Source: Lepidodermella squamata
Taxonomy: Eukaryota > Gastrotricha
Direction of reading: 5' to 3'
Length of the DNA stretch: 64,000 nt
Assembly: GCA_047495785.1 (NCBI GenBank)
Contig: JBLDXI010000002.1
Coordinates: 1,798,001 to 1,862,000, forward strand
The position numbers were made by a program, and so were the translations under genes. This document shows positions 1-10,967 of the stretch, one piece after another. Under the pieces are notes generated by a model. It searched no databases, had not been told where the DNA came from, and saw only the letters and a list, made by a program, of their open reading frames with translations. How positions within the stretch are numbered: the first letter of the stretch is position 1; each line of letters begins with the position of its first letter.

Positions 1-1399
1 CGTATGACCCTTTGCCGAACTAATATCGACTTCGGAATTACTCGATATCCACGGCCACCGAGTGCCTCATGAAGTTCCCTAATTTGCTAACATTCAGCCA
101 AACTTGGCTTCGAGTAACAACTTTTGTCGGATGTTTCAAGCCACAGTTTAGGTTGTCGGATGAAATAAAACATTAGTCTGATAAAAGAAGACACATCCCT
201 TAATTTCAGCTACCTCTTACCACAGATATGCATATATATTGGCATTCATGACTGTGGAAATCTGAAAAAAAATCACTGATTAAAAATCGATAAAAGAAAT
301 CGATATCAGTTATGCTGTTCAAGTCGCAAAGTGGTTAGGCCATGAACATAAAAAGATTGAGATTCGAAGGACAATGTACAGCTCGAAAAAAGAACAATTG
401 CTGAACCTTGAATTTAAGCTGGCATGTCATGGTCCAATTTTTTTCAGCCAAGGAAAAACATCGAGAATTTTCAGGCAAATGAAGGAATAATCGAATAATC
501 GGAATATTCGGATAATCGAGATCCTTATGCTACACTTGGCACTCAGGCGGATAGCCGCTTTCAGATTCTAGTAGGCAACATCCAGAAGTAGTATTCTACG
601 AACGGGCATACAAAAATTCGACGAATTGGCCGAGCTGTGAACTTGCGAAATCAGAATTCCAAAATCGTCCTTATGGCCGTGAAAGGGTTAACAGATCATG
701 TTTGGAATACCTGTCCCAACAATTATTATATCTCGATTTTTTCCACTTGGAAATTTCCGGAAAATGTTGATTCCGTTGGTGGAAAATTGCGAGTGACTCC
801 ATCTTTTGAAATGAAGGAAGTCTCTCGAACGTTTTGATGTACGTTTTATTTTAATTTTTTCCTTTGAAGTATAACGACTGTTTTTACACACCTGAATAAG
901 CTCACCGTGCTTGCACCCGTGTTAGCCGTCACGGTTCGTTTCTGGCTGTTGGTAGCGCGCGGCAAAGGCTGTCACGTTGTAGCACGCAGTCTACACCCTT
1001 AACATAGTCATCTGCCGGCGCTTTTTCTTCACTCTCCTCATCACTTCAACACATGATAAAGTTGTATAACTTTAATACCGCCGTGTCCAGATGATGACGA
1101 GTATGTGTGTGTTTTTTATGTGTTCTATAACTAGTTATAATATTAATGAATAAATAATAACAAATTCACGCAGTTTTTGACCGCAACTATAATTTTTATA
1201 ATATTAAAGCAAAAGTTTAACGAAGCCTCACGAGTAGTGGGTTCGCAGTTAGGGTGAAACGTTGACGGTCATTCTAATACAGGAATTGCTTTTAGCCATG
1301 TTTAATTCCCCTAAAAGTATTACTAAATTACCCGAGGATGCAATTAAATTCCTGTCCTGTTAATACCCGATTGCATAGGTTGACTTATCGAAGAAAAAA
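1..1399. other. Non-coding stretch upstream of mucin-like gene
   Basis: No convincing coding exon was found on either strand. The open frames near 637-891 overlap each other on opposite strands, have no domain signature and look like chance. The stretch contains AT-rich sequence with runs of ATCGAT-like and AATCGA-like words near 285-520. It presumably holds the promoter of the gene starting at 1400. Confidence 0.5.
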
Positions 1400-2244
1400 A
1401 TGAGGCAACTTTTGGTGCTGGCCTGCTTGGTCGCAATGGCTGCTGCCCAGCAAGTAACCACTAGAGCCGGCCCTACAACAGCTAGAGCAGCTACTACAAC
1501 AGCTAGACCAGCCGCCGCGACTACCGCTAGGGCAGCAACCACAGCAGCCAGAGCTGTTACCACTGCAGCAGCCGCTACTACAACAAGAGCCGCCGTAGTA
1601 ACAACGGCTGCGGCTACCACTGCCCGAGCTGCCACAGCAGCTGCAGCAACTACCGCCAGGGTGGTCGCGACTACAGCAGCGGCAGCGGCTACAGTTAAGG
1701 CTGCTGCAGCAACCACTGCTGCCGGGGCAACCACAGTCAAAGCCGGGGCAACCACTGCAGCTGGTAGCACAGTTGCCGCTGGAACTACCGCGGCAGCGTA
1801 AGAAATTGAATTTAGCTATAATTCCGCCAAATTATTCTTTCCCTAGTGTTACAAGGGCGATTGCGAGCTTGGCCGGTGACACCAACGCCACGGCTGTTAG
1901 CGGCAATGATACTGCTGCTAGCAACAATGCTACTGCCTCCGGAAACAAAACCATATCGAGAAGTGAGGCGGATCCGTTTGATAGGCTCGACTCGCGTACT
2001 TGGGAATTGGTTGTTCGCCGGTTAACCAACGAAGACGAGACAGGTTGGGACTTGGAGGCCATCGACGCGTACCGCAAGGAAGGACCCAAGTACACCCCAA
2101 CTCAGTCGGCTGCTTCGAACGTCCAATGCTCTGGTAATTGATTCGAACCCAGCTTATAATTTGATTCACATATTTGATTTCACAGGCTTGATCCTGCTCG
2201 CTACCGCGCTCGCTGTTTTGAGGCTTGAAGTGGTTTTTAATTAA
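1400..2244 (+). CDS. Secreted Ala/Thr-rich mucin-like protein, probably GPI-anchored
   Basis: Three exons fit well: 1400-1797, 1847-2133 and 2186-2244, with matching phases and GT-AG borders. The product starts with a clear signal peptide (MRQLLVLACLVAMAAAQ). About 115 residues made almost only of Ala, Thr, Arg and Val follow, in loose TTARAAT-like repeats. The second exon adds Asn-x-Thr sites and a charged segment (DPFDRLDSRTWELV). The last exon encodes a hydrophobic C-terminus (GLILLATALAVL) ending five residues later, as in a GPI-attachment signal. The Thr-rich part is expected to be O-glycosylated. No catalytic or binding domain is recognised. The reverse strand is also open across exon 1, but only because of the GCN/ACN codon bias. 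An AATAAA lies near 2383. A similar gene follows directly, so this is a tandem pair. Confidence 0.75.
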
Positions 2245-2435
2245 AGTTAACTCGAACTAAAGCTAATGTATCAAAGCCGCGCCAAATTTGTACAGCTTCA
2301 ATATAATAATATTTACTTGCGTGGAGCTAATTAGAAATTAGACGTTTGCTATCTCATTTTACTGCTTGCAATTTTTAACATCAATAAAGCGATGATGACA
2401 GGATTTCCATGCTTCCGTTTTAGAATTTTTTAAAA

Positions 2436-2994
2436 ATGACTCGTCTCGCTGTGCCTGGTTTTGTTCTGGTGATTTTCGCTATTGAAGTAGCGTCTCAAGG
2501 TCGTTCGTTCGCGGAAGTCGCGGCTGGTGTTACTACTGCAAGGCAAGTTCATTCTTGGAGTTGATTTTGTTAAGGAACCTCAAAAACTTCAAAATAGGCC
2601 GACAACAGTACAAGCCGCCACTACCCAGAAGGCCGGTACTACGTTGAGGCCTACAACCGTTGCTCTGGCTGTTACCACGAGAGCTCTTGCCGTTAACGCG
2701 ACAACTGTGGCTGTTGCTGTGACGACCGCTTCTTCTAACGTCACTGCTGCTAAGCAGTTGTCTGGCAATAGTACTGTAACTGTCGCACCTACCAAAGGAA
2801 ACAGGACCAGAATAGTGGAAAACACCTTGGTCGCGAATGCGAAAAAATCTCATGGTCATAAAACCGTGGCAGGTTTGTTATACCGCCTCCGAATGGTATA
2901 TGGAAAGGTCGATGTAATTTTACTTTCAGGTCTGATGGAAATCGTCCTCCCCGTCTTGCTACTATTGGTGCCCGCAACGCTTTTCATTTCATAA
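2436..2994 (+). CDS. Second secreted Thr/Ala/Val-rich protein with GPI-like tail
   Basis: The ATG at 2436 opens a hydrophobic leader (LAVPGFVLVIFAIEVAS). A Thr/Val/Ala-rich region with Asn-x-Thr glycosylation sites follows, then a short basic stretch. A final exon encodes a hydrophobic tail (IVLPVLLLLVPATLFIS) that ends at the stop, again resembling a GPI signal. Exon 1 can be joined in frame to exon 2 (starting about 2598) only by a GC-AG intron with donor AAG|GCAAGT at about 2541. The last intron runs from about 2872 to 2929 and is GT-AG. The layout matches the gene at 1400-2244 (leader, Thr/Ala-rich middle, hydrophobic end), so the two are likely tandem paralogues that have diverged strongly. 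Function is unknown; a cell-surface or cuticle mucin role is inference. Confidence 0.65.
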
Positions 2995-3906
2995 AAACCC
3001 GTACCCTATGATTTACACGTTTTTTAAGTGCTCATTATTTGCTTTATTTGATATGCCGAATTGTTCGCACAAAATATTTCCGTGAAATAAATTATATTAA
3101 AACCATGCAAACTATCAAGTCTTGTTTGTCAATTGATTTTATAGTCAGGAACCGTCCATCATTTGTTTTACCGTTTTGCAAGGAGATCAGATTCAGACCA
3201 CCAAGATAAAATACTGGGATTGAATGCATTCGGACTCAGGGTTTTCGTGTATTTACAGTCGATCGAGAACTAAGCCCCGTTTATCAAGCCGGTTTACAAA
3301 GCCGTTTTACCAAGTCCAAGGTCGTTGAACCAATTCAAAGGTTAAGAGGGCAAGGGTCAAGGACTTGACGTATAACTCTTCCAATATAATATTCCTGGAA
3401 TCGGCGATAGAGATAGGTTTTTGAAGTTTTGAAATTCGAAAATTGGAAATAATCCATGGTTTCTGCCCATTAGGCGGGTGAATTCTAAATTTTTTTACAT
3501 TAGTATTTCATTTTTTTCAAATGTTTATAATTCTCTACTTCTTGACACACATTCTCGCCTTGCTAGCGATTATTGTCCCGCCCCGTATCCGCCGATTCCT
3601 GCCCGAATATATGTGCCAAAAACGTGTTTGCGGCCGCGAACGTGTCTAGAAAGCCGAACCCGGTCCAACCAGCGTATCTGGAGTTGAGGCGATGAGTCAC
3701 CGATAACAGAAGTCTTGTAAAAAATCATCCCATGTTTTTTTCATGTGGACAAAATTCCGAATGGACAGTAGTGATTGTCAACTCATGGCACGAGTCCAGA
3801 AACGCCTCTTAATCACACGTTATTGATAAAAAAGTGTCAACAAGTGCTATTATTTTTTATGACAGACGAGACCTAAATGTGGATGAAATAGCAAGCAAAA
3901 CAGTAG
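2995..3906. other. Intergenic spacer
   Basis: No supported gene. An open frame at 3478-3687 is short and featureless. Bases 3791-3900 resemble the leader of the phosphatase gene near 5365-5450. Both carry a GCCTCTTAATCAC-like block followed by TATTGATAAAAAA, which suggests a duplicated upstream segment. Confidence 0.45.
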
Positions 3907-4491
3907 ATGGCTTCGGGCAGTAATCCTCATTATCTCCTACCCGGAAAGTATGGCGTTTTTAACAATATTTATTTATGTTCCAAAAAATTCGATTTTATTA
4001 GAAATGGAGCGAATTTCGAAGTGATTCCGTTACCCAGCGCACCGCCGATGATTGCGACCAGCTACTATCAGCCGCCTCCTTACAGCATCCACGACCCATC
4101 ATCGGCCAGTCAAGCATATTATCAACAGCCCCCAGCACCAAGTAATGTTCAACCTGTTTTACAAGCGCCCAAGCCTGACGAAATCATCTTGCCCGCCGTG
4201 ACGCGGACTGTGACAACGCAGCGACAAGATCGGCGTAGAAAAATTTGCAAAAAAGTGTGTTACTTCATATTAGGAGCTCTCGTCGGGATTCTTCTATTTG
4301 TCATCGTACTGTTCATTGTTTTCAATGTCGACTCCGATTCATCATCTGCTGAGGCTGCCACGAAATTTCCGAGACCCACAACGATGATAACGACACCGTC
4401 AAACAATATTGGCTCATTTCAGATAAACAAATACGGCCAAGCGAATTATCTTCTAACGACGAAAGCCAAGCGGTATTACTGGGAAGATTGA
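3907..4491 (+). CDS. Proline/tyrosine-rich single-pass membrane protein
   Basis: The frame is open from ATG 3907 to 4491, but a short intron (about 3949-4009) is likely. It would join MASGSNPHYLLPGK to NGANFEVIPLPSAPP and remove a run of sequence with no counterpart in the partial copy downstream. The N-terminal half is rich in Pro, Tyr and Gln (SYYQPPPYSIHDP), resembling PPxY-bearing cytoplasmic tails. A basic block (RQDRRRKICKK) precedes one transmembrane helix (VCYFILGALVGILLFVIVLF). A short Ser/Thr-rich tail of about 50 residues follows. PPPY is a plausible WW-domain or Nedd4-type ligase docking site, but this is inference. No known family was recognised. A degenerate second copy lies at 6411-6734. 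Confidence 0.65.
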   Translation: MASGSNPHYLLPGKYGVFNNIYLCSKKFDFIRNGANFEVIPLPSAPPMIATSYYQPPPYSIHDPSSASQAYYQQPPAPSNVQPVLQAPKPDEIILPAVTRTVTTQRQDRRRKICKKVCYFILGALVGILLFVIVLFIVFNVDSDSSSAEAATKFPRPTTMITTPSNNIGSFQINKYGQANYLLTTKAKRYYWED

Positions 4492-4559
4492 TCGACAAAT
4501 CGCTATGCAGCGTTTGTTATATTCTGAAAAATTGATAATAATCGAGAATAAAGAATTAC

Positions 4560-5485
4560 ATTCCGGAGTTTGTCTTAGAAATAAAAAAAACCTGAGCGAA
4601 GCCTAATTTTTCCTTTAAAAACAAGTTTTAAAATTATCTAGAATTTTTTTAATATTGATCAGAATTCCAAAAAATGACGATAAACAGCAGAATCGTGGAT
4701 TGGCAACATTAATCGCCTAATAGCTTGACGCTAATAATTTTCTTAATTTAGTCCCGCTAAAAAAATATTGTTATTTTTTCAATACGCAAAAGGAATATTT
4801 TACCATAAAAAAAATTACACGGTATCTTCAGAACTCAGAATTTCACGGGCAAGCCGAAGGTATCAAAAATCGAAAATAAAAAAATACTTTACTTGGCGAA
4901 AATTGATGTGTCTGAAACGAGGTCATCTCCACCTATCTGATCAGCCGGGTGGGCTGGGTCGGCGAAAGTAGAGTCCAAAAGTCCAGAAGGAGTTTTGAGA
5001 GTCGCTACCTAATTAACTTGGGGTCTTACTTTTACTGAAACCAAATTTGCTTGCTAGAGGCTCCCCAACAGGCAAATTTTGCAAAAGATATTCTGATTAA
5101 TTTGCAGGCTTAATATCTGGTACTGTTGGTAAGCTGATGTTCCAGGCTACCATATGTGGTTGTAAAGCAGAATTTTTTAAGCCTTCCAAGATGAGCGCAG
5201 GAAGGGTGATGAGACGGAATTTTACCAGCGCTACTTAAATTCTGCGCGAGTTAAATCTGAAATTTCGACCGTTAGAAATGTATTTTCTTCCAGCGCTAGA
5301 CTTTAAGCTGGCTGCATCCGCCTGAAACTTATAAGCGTGTTGAACGGAAAGGAGGAATGATCAGTTCTTGGCGAGATTCCAAAAAGGCCTCTTAATCACG
5401 CGCTATTGATAAAAAAATAGTTTTTTATTTTTCTGACAAATAATCTAGAAAATCTGTCATTTTAATTTTAGAAAATATCAAATCC
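4560..5485. other. Spacer with remnants of a duplicated segment
   Basis: No gene is supported. Bases around 4850-4895 (GGTATCAAAAATCGAAAATAAA-like) resemble the 3' ends of both proline-rich membrane protein copies, near 4525-4550 and 6880-6905. This suggests an additional duplicated but gutted segment. The block at 5365-5450 resembles the leader at 3791-3900. Confidence 0.4.
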
Positions 5486-6049
5486 ATGTCCAAGATATTA
5501 GAACATCTGTATTTGGGCAACTACGACGATGCCCACGATCCTCAATTTTTGCATGATATGGACATCAAACATATCGTATCGATTCTCGACAGGCGATCTC
5601 GCTATTCTTTCAATTACATCAACTATCTTCATCTGGAACTGCACGACTTACCCAACTCGGACATAGCAAAATTCTTTCCTGATGCTATTCGATTCATTCA
5701 CCGAGCGAGGTTGAAAAATGAAGCCGTCCTTGTTCATTGGTATAATTGGCGTTGAATAATATTAACCGTAAAACCTCGATATCAATTTAGTGCCCTCGGG
5801 AAGTCACGAAGCGTTACCCTAGTTGGAAGTTATCTAATAGCAATCTCGGGTTTGCCGTCTAATCAAGTGCTCAGTGCGATTCGAACATGCCGCTGGATCG
5901 CTTCACCGAATGCCGGGTTCGAACGGCAGTTGCAGTTATTTTACGAAGGGCAACGTAACAATTACAAGCAACTGCGCCAGTACAAGGGCAATCAGCGGGA
6001 TGTCGAGCACATTCGATCTCATGTCAGGCTTAGAAGGTTATTCATTTAA
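5486..6049 (+). CDS. Small atypical dual-specificity phosphatase (DUSP15/22-like)
   Basis: Two exons, 5486-5739 and 5791-6049, join in phase to give about 170 residues, the usual length for small atypical DUSPs. The N-terminus has the family start (ILEHLYLGNYDDA) and the alpha-beta core. The intron splits the active-site loop. After splicing the loop reads HCALGKSRS, a complete HCX5R signature with nucleophilic Cys and Arg, followed by VTLVGSYLIAISG. The C-terminal helix (NAGFERQLQLFYE) matches the NPxxGFxxQLxxFE segment of DUSP15/22. The general-acid Asp probably lies in ELHDLPNSDI. The enzyme should dephosphorylate pTyr/pSer/pThr substrates. The gene sits between the proline-rich membrane protein and its decayed copy, and its leader resembles that of the first copy. 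Confidence 0.85.
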
Positions 6050-6410
6050 TTTAGCAATAATGATCAAAAACTGGACATTAATTAAAAATAATGTCCCAAT
6101 TTTGCTTGATTGATGTTCACTTCTAGCAGTAAATTATTACTCTCATCAAGTGATTTCTTCCAGCACGTGACCCAAAAAAGCAAAAAATCGTGATGAGTCA
6201 TCTCGGCACACTTAAGTGCGCTTGCGATGAGTCACGATCGAAAAACCATTGCGTTTTTTCATCAAAAATCACCACTAAATTATCACAGCTTTTCTCAAAT
6301 TTGGGTGAAATAACAAGCAAAAAATCTTTGAGCGGAAAGTTATAGTAATTTCAACAGTATGATTTTATGGTCCCAACATTTTCAAAAAAATGCGATACTA
6401 ATATTATAGA

Positions 6411-6734
6411 AATGGAGCTGATTTCGAAGCGATGCCGATACCGAGCCCACCGCCGTTGATTACGACCAGCTACTATCCGCCAACTCCTTACAGCCTCCAC
6501 GACCCTTCGACCAGTCAAACGTATTATCAAAAACAGCCGGCACCATGCGGTGTTCACCGTGTTTCACAAGCGCCCAAGTCCAATGAAAACATCTTGCCCG
6601 TCGTGACAGCCCAGCGACAAGATCGGAGCTGGACAACTTGCAAACTCGCGTGTTACAGCGTGATAGTACCTACCGTCGGGATTCTTCTCTTACTTGTTTT
6701 CTCAATGTTCGTTCACCACCTTTTCCGAAACTAG
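6411..6734 (+). pseudogene. Decayed tandem copy of the proline-rich membrane protein
   Basis: From an acceptor at about 6410 the frame is clearly homologous to the gene at 3907-4491. It shows the same NGADFEAMPIPSPPP start, the same SYYPPTPYSLHDP and QAPKSNENILP segments, a basic block and one membrane helix (VIVPTVGILLLLVFSMFV). The first coding exon with its ATG is missing from the matching position upstream, near 6300-6345. Downstream of the helix the homologous DNA continues (ACACCGTCAAACA-like near 6747), but the frame shifts and stops at 6734. A shorter product of 100 residues starting at the internal ATG 6432 is possible. Loss of exon 1 plus the C-terminal frameshift favours a pseudogene. 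Confidence 0.6.
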
Positions 6735-9700
6735 CAACGATGGCGACACCGTCAAACAGGATTCGCTCATTCCAGACGAAAAAAAAATTCAAACGATATT
6801 TCGCCTATTGAAAAAAGCCAGGTACTACTAGAAAGATTTATCAAAAATTCTAAAATCTGTGTCCGCTTTTTCTGTAAAGTTGATAAAAGATCGAAAATAA
6901 AATAATTAATTGTCTTTCTTTTATTTATAGCGGAACCAAATTTTGGCCCAATAACCGTGTTTTTTTTAATATTGGGAATTTTCTGATTAATTATCAGAAT
7001 TTTGAATAAATTACGAATTGGCAAAATTATTCGCTAAATAGTTCGATGGGCAAGTTTCGCAATTTTTTTCAACTTCATTACCTGAACAGGTAAATTTGGC
7101 ACATTGCATGCAGACAGACGGCACTAGGAAATTTCATCCGCCAGTTAGTGAGTTAGCCATCTGGTTATTTCAGGGTCATGAGACGGCAGAGACTGTATAT
7201 TTTTCCATGTCACGCACTGAGTTTCATACCGGACCAAGAAACTCTACAACACGCGACAACAAGTTCTAGAAAACCAATTTAGAAGCCGTGTTGCTACCAG
7301 TGACTTTTGAGTCATTTTCGCGATTCACACCTCAAGTAGTTTGTCCTCGAAAAATTATTAAAAAATAATTGTTTTTTTCCATCTCGCTTTTAATTAATAT
7401 TTTTCGAGTAAAAAGCGAGACACTGTTTGAGTTTTCATACCTGTAAAAACCGAGTTGCAATGTGAGCGCGCGGTGCATGTTGCACTCGCCGATATTCGAT
7501 CAAATGCCCAGCGGGGCCCTAAAATAACACGCCACGCGCGTGTTATTGCAACGTCATCACGTCGAAAACTGCATTACGTTATGTAGTTATACCCGCATGC
7601 ATTACAAAGCTGCCAAAACATTTTATACCGCGTATATATATATTTATTACGCACGAAATATACGTTCACTCTGTTATCATCACCCGCTTTCAATTTCATC
7701 GGGGCGGTTTTTTTCGACGTCGGAGAACAAAAAAAACCCGCGCTCAAAGAGCCCACGCGCCGCCTTAATATTATTGCTACACTAATGTTATATTACGCGC
7801 AAAAACGGGCGCGATTATTATATTTAGAAAATGCCAAGAAATCAGATCGTTCATTCGCGTGCTGTCCAACATCGCTCAACAGAAATAACAAAAAAACTAA
7901 CCGCCGTCCTTTTTTCGACGGATCCACTCTTGTGTCATTATTTATACCGCTAATAATAGTTTGTTGTTTTCTGTTTTCCTGCTCCGAATAGCATCCCGCC
8001 AGCAGCAAAACAACTCGAGCAATACGGACAACAAAATTTCTCTGGTACATGGAAATTAACATGAATTTTAAGAACTCGAAGTGCCGGTCTCTTCTCGATT
8101 ATTTTTTTTTGTCGCCCTTGTTTACTCTAAAAGACGCGCGTGATAATAATAATATCCATCCATCTTAACTTTGCCGCGGATAATCAGTTTTTTATTGCGG
8201 AAAATTTAATTTACATAATTTAAACATGCAAGTATGTGTGAAAATGGGATTTTATTTAGATGTTTTGACTTTATACTCAGTACAAAGTATTATAATATAG
8301 AACAAAGCGCGCAAAAAATCTGAATGGTAATGTCTTTTACAACTTCGCACTACGATGATGAGCGCGCAGTTTTTTGTGTGTGCGATGTATAAGCGACATG
8401 AGAGGTTAGGACTAATTTCAGAACTCAATAACCAAACACCTTGGGTGTTTGCTCGCACCCAGAACTCGTAAAATCGAATTTTTTTTACAAGTCATATCCT
8501 CACTTCGGTCTCTATTCCCCAAAGTAAACAGGCTTTAAATTCAACTTCGTTTCATAGAGATTAATTTTTATTATTTTACCTGGTTCGGTATAACCTGGTG
8601 CGGAGGCGTTTCATATACGGCTATTAGGGGTATAATATTTTGGCAGGAATGTATCGTGGTTATGAACAAAACAAAATGCTAGATCATACGCGAGCAAGTA
8701 AATATTAATATAGTAAAAGACACTTGGCGGAACGAGAGGCGCGGCCACCTTAAGAAAAGGCACTAAAAATGCGATATATTATATGAAGCGCACCTTTTTA
8801 CGCCTGCACATGAATAAGTGGGCGCACACGTGCGCGCTCGCCTCTTGTCACTCTGCCGGGTATTGTCAATGTTTTAGGGAAGTATAGAGCGGGTGCATCG
8901 TCACAAATAATCAGCCTGGTATTTGCCTCCGTTGTGTCTCTATTATTATTTAATGCTATAAAAAAAGAATTATTTAAAACACATCGCTTATATATAAGAA
9001 AATTCGATAGAAACCTACAAACAATAAATATACTCATAATATTAGACCTATAATAATTACACTGCGGTATTGTCTGTTTATTTGAGTGGTCATAGCTCTC
9101 CTTATTTTATTGACGATTTTTCTACAAAAATTATTGCATTAAATAATTCCACAGAATGTAATCCATTGAACAAATCTTAGCAATATAATAACAAAAATAT
9201 TGCCGTTGTTTGTTTGTTCGGCTGTTTTAGCCGAAAAATCAGGCCCTTCGCTTTTTGCGTGTCTCTATCATCGCAGAGCGCGACGGGCCGTGACGCGCAC
9301 GCACGCGCATTTTTCGGCGACCAGTGCGCGCGCGGTTTTATTTACTAAAATAATAAAATACGCTAATCATGATATAATTTATTACTATGATTATTATATT
9401 TTATAATGCATACCGCAACAAAAGGCAAGAAAAGTCGCGTATTTGCTTGTATTAACAAACACACATCTCGTGCTATCATCGCATTACTTCGCCGGTTCTT
9501 TGTTCTCGAGCCGTGACGAAATTTACTTGTATTTCCCTCTCGATTTCGTCGTACTATCTCGCTGTTAGATTTTGGCAGCGGCGTGGTACCGTTGTTGTTT
9601 TTGTTGACGCTTACATACTATTATCACTAGCTCGTTTAAATTTCATCATCGCGCTCAACGACTATGTGATACTCTATTATTTATCTAAAACGCGCATCTT

Positions 9701-9884
9701 TATCTATCGCATTCGTTACACATCGCTTGTTGCCTTTCAGCGACGAAGAAAATAACTCTTGGAAACAGGGCCATGATTATTATTACTGTACACTTTGATT
9801 AGCCAGCAGCGCTAGGTCGTCGCCGCCGCCTATGATACTGGTATATTAAGCTGTCACGGCGAGCAGTCCCCCGAGGCGCCAAAA
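6735..9884. other. Long gene-free stretch, AT-rich with CpG-rich islands
   Basis: About 3.1 kb without a supported exon. Open frames here are short, conflict with one another on the two strands and show no domain. The sequence alternates AT-rich DNA (TATATATATA near 7635) with patches rich in CGCG (7440-7545, 8815-8850, 9265-9345). TGAGTCA-like words occur at about 6195 and 6228. This looks like regulatory or untranslated DNA for a downstream plus-strand gene, but I cannot show it. Confidence 0.4.
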
Positions 9885-9923
9885 ATGTTGTCTCGCGGCC
9901 TGCTGAACAGCGCAAAAACTGCT
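9885..9923 (+). CDS. Possible orphan first coding exon
   Basis: An ATG with a purine-rich context (CCAAAAATG) opens 13 codons reading MLSRGLLNSAKTA. A strong donor, GCT|GTAAGT, follows at once. The peptide has the basic, amphipathic composition of a mitochondrial presequence start. No convincing in-phase second exon was found before the next gene at 10968. The true gene may lie far downstream, or this may be chance. Confidence 0.25.
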
Positions 9924-10967
9924 GTAAGTTCAATTTTCAAATTTAGAAAAATTGACGACGCCAGCAGCAGCAGCAGCGCGGCGCCGAGAGGGGCCTACTG
10001 TCTGTCCACGGCTATTATAATAACTAGAGAACGGCGACCAACCTAATTTTCTCATTTGCTGCCAAACGCCACGCGTGTTCGGGATGCGACGACGATGATG
10101 ACGATGAGCAAAGATAATAACGGCGACCCACAATAATATAAACTCGCCTTTATTATTTTGCGCGAGCCTAAAAAAATCGCCTTAAATTATTTTCAGCCGC
10201 GTTTTTCTTTCAGATTATTTAGACTCGATTTGGTACTGACGTGATAAGCCGGTGATTCAATTTTCATATTCTCGCACCAACGAATTTTTCGAAAATTTAT
10301 TTCGAGGTTAAATTCGTGAAAATTTCCTTTCTTATTATGAACTTCTTATACCGAGAATTTCGAAATAATTTTAGCCCATCTCGAATAATAGCCCGGGATA
10401 TCCCGTAACTTGCGCGAGCGCTTTTTGCCTCACCGCGCCATATTTAATAATTATTTTTCTTCAATTTTTTTATAATGTTAGGCGGGCGTGCAAGGCTAGC
10501 CCATAGAGGCCCATTTTCACCCATTTTTGGACATGAAAATTTACAAGCCCGGGCTATATTTCAAAATTTACGTTAGTATGCTAAAAAGCTGTACTCAAAA
10601 CTGTTTAATTGCACTTTTTTGTTTTGCGCCCGCCCCTTCATCAACATTGCTGTAAGGTGAGACCTATCGCTAATGACATTTGGTCACCTTGCGCAAAAAG
10701 CTTTTTCGCCTGCGTTTCCGCCGTGAAGTTCACATTCGATCTTATATAGCTCTCGACTTCCTATTGACTTCCTACTTTTATCGCCGAGTAGTCCTTACCT
10801 CTTAAAAATTTCGCTATATTGTTATTCAAAGCATTATTTTATTTAATATTTATAATTAAATTCAAGAAATTTTAAATAATTTGTTGCTGAAAAAGTGGGG
10901 AAATATGCTCATCAGGAAATGTCAACGTTTCAAGTGAAATGTGATGGCTGAATCGTAGATCATCGCC
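9924..10967. other. Spacer upstream of type I membrane protein
   Basis: No coding exon is supported. It contains an intron-type motif (ATCGCCTTAAATTA) at 10178-10190. It also contains a short inverted-repeat structure at 10481-10634. The 5' leader of the gene starting at 10968 is presumably in the last few hundred bases. Confidence 0.4.
10481..10634. repeat. Short inverted-repeat structure with GGCGGGCG ends
   Basis: The 154-base segment begins GGCGGGCGTGCAA and ends TTTTGCGCCCGCC, giving an 8-base perfect terminal inverted repeat that extends weakly inward. No clear target-site duplication is visible. It could be a small non-autonomous element or coincidence. Confidence 0.3.

Noticed and set aside
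1360-1770. Long minus-strand open frame across the Ala/Thr-rich exon
   Set aside because: It is open only because GCN and ACN codons read as further Ala/Val/Gly-type codons on the other strand. The plus strand has the signal peptide and good splice sites.
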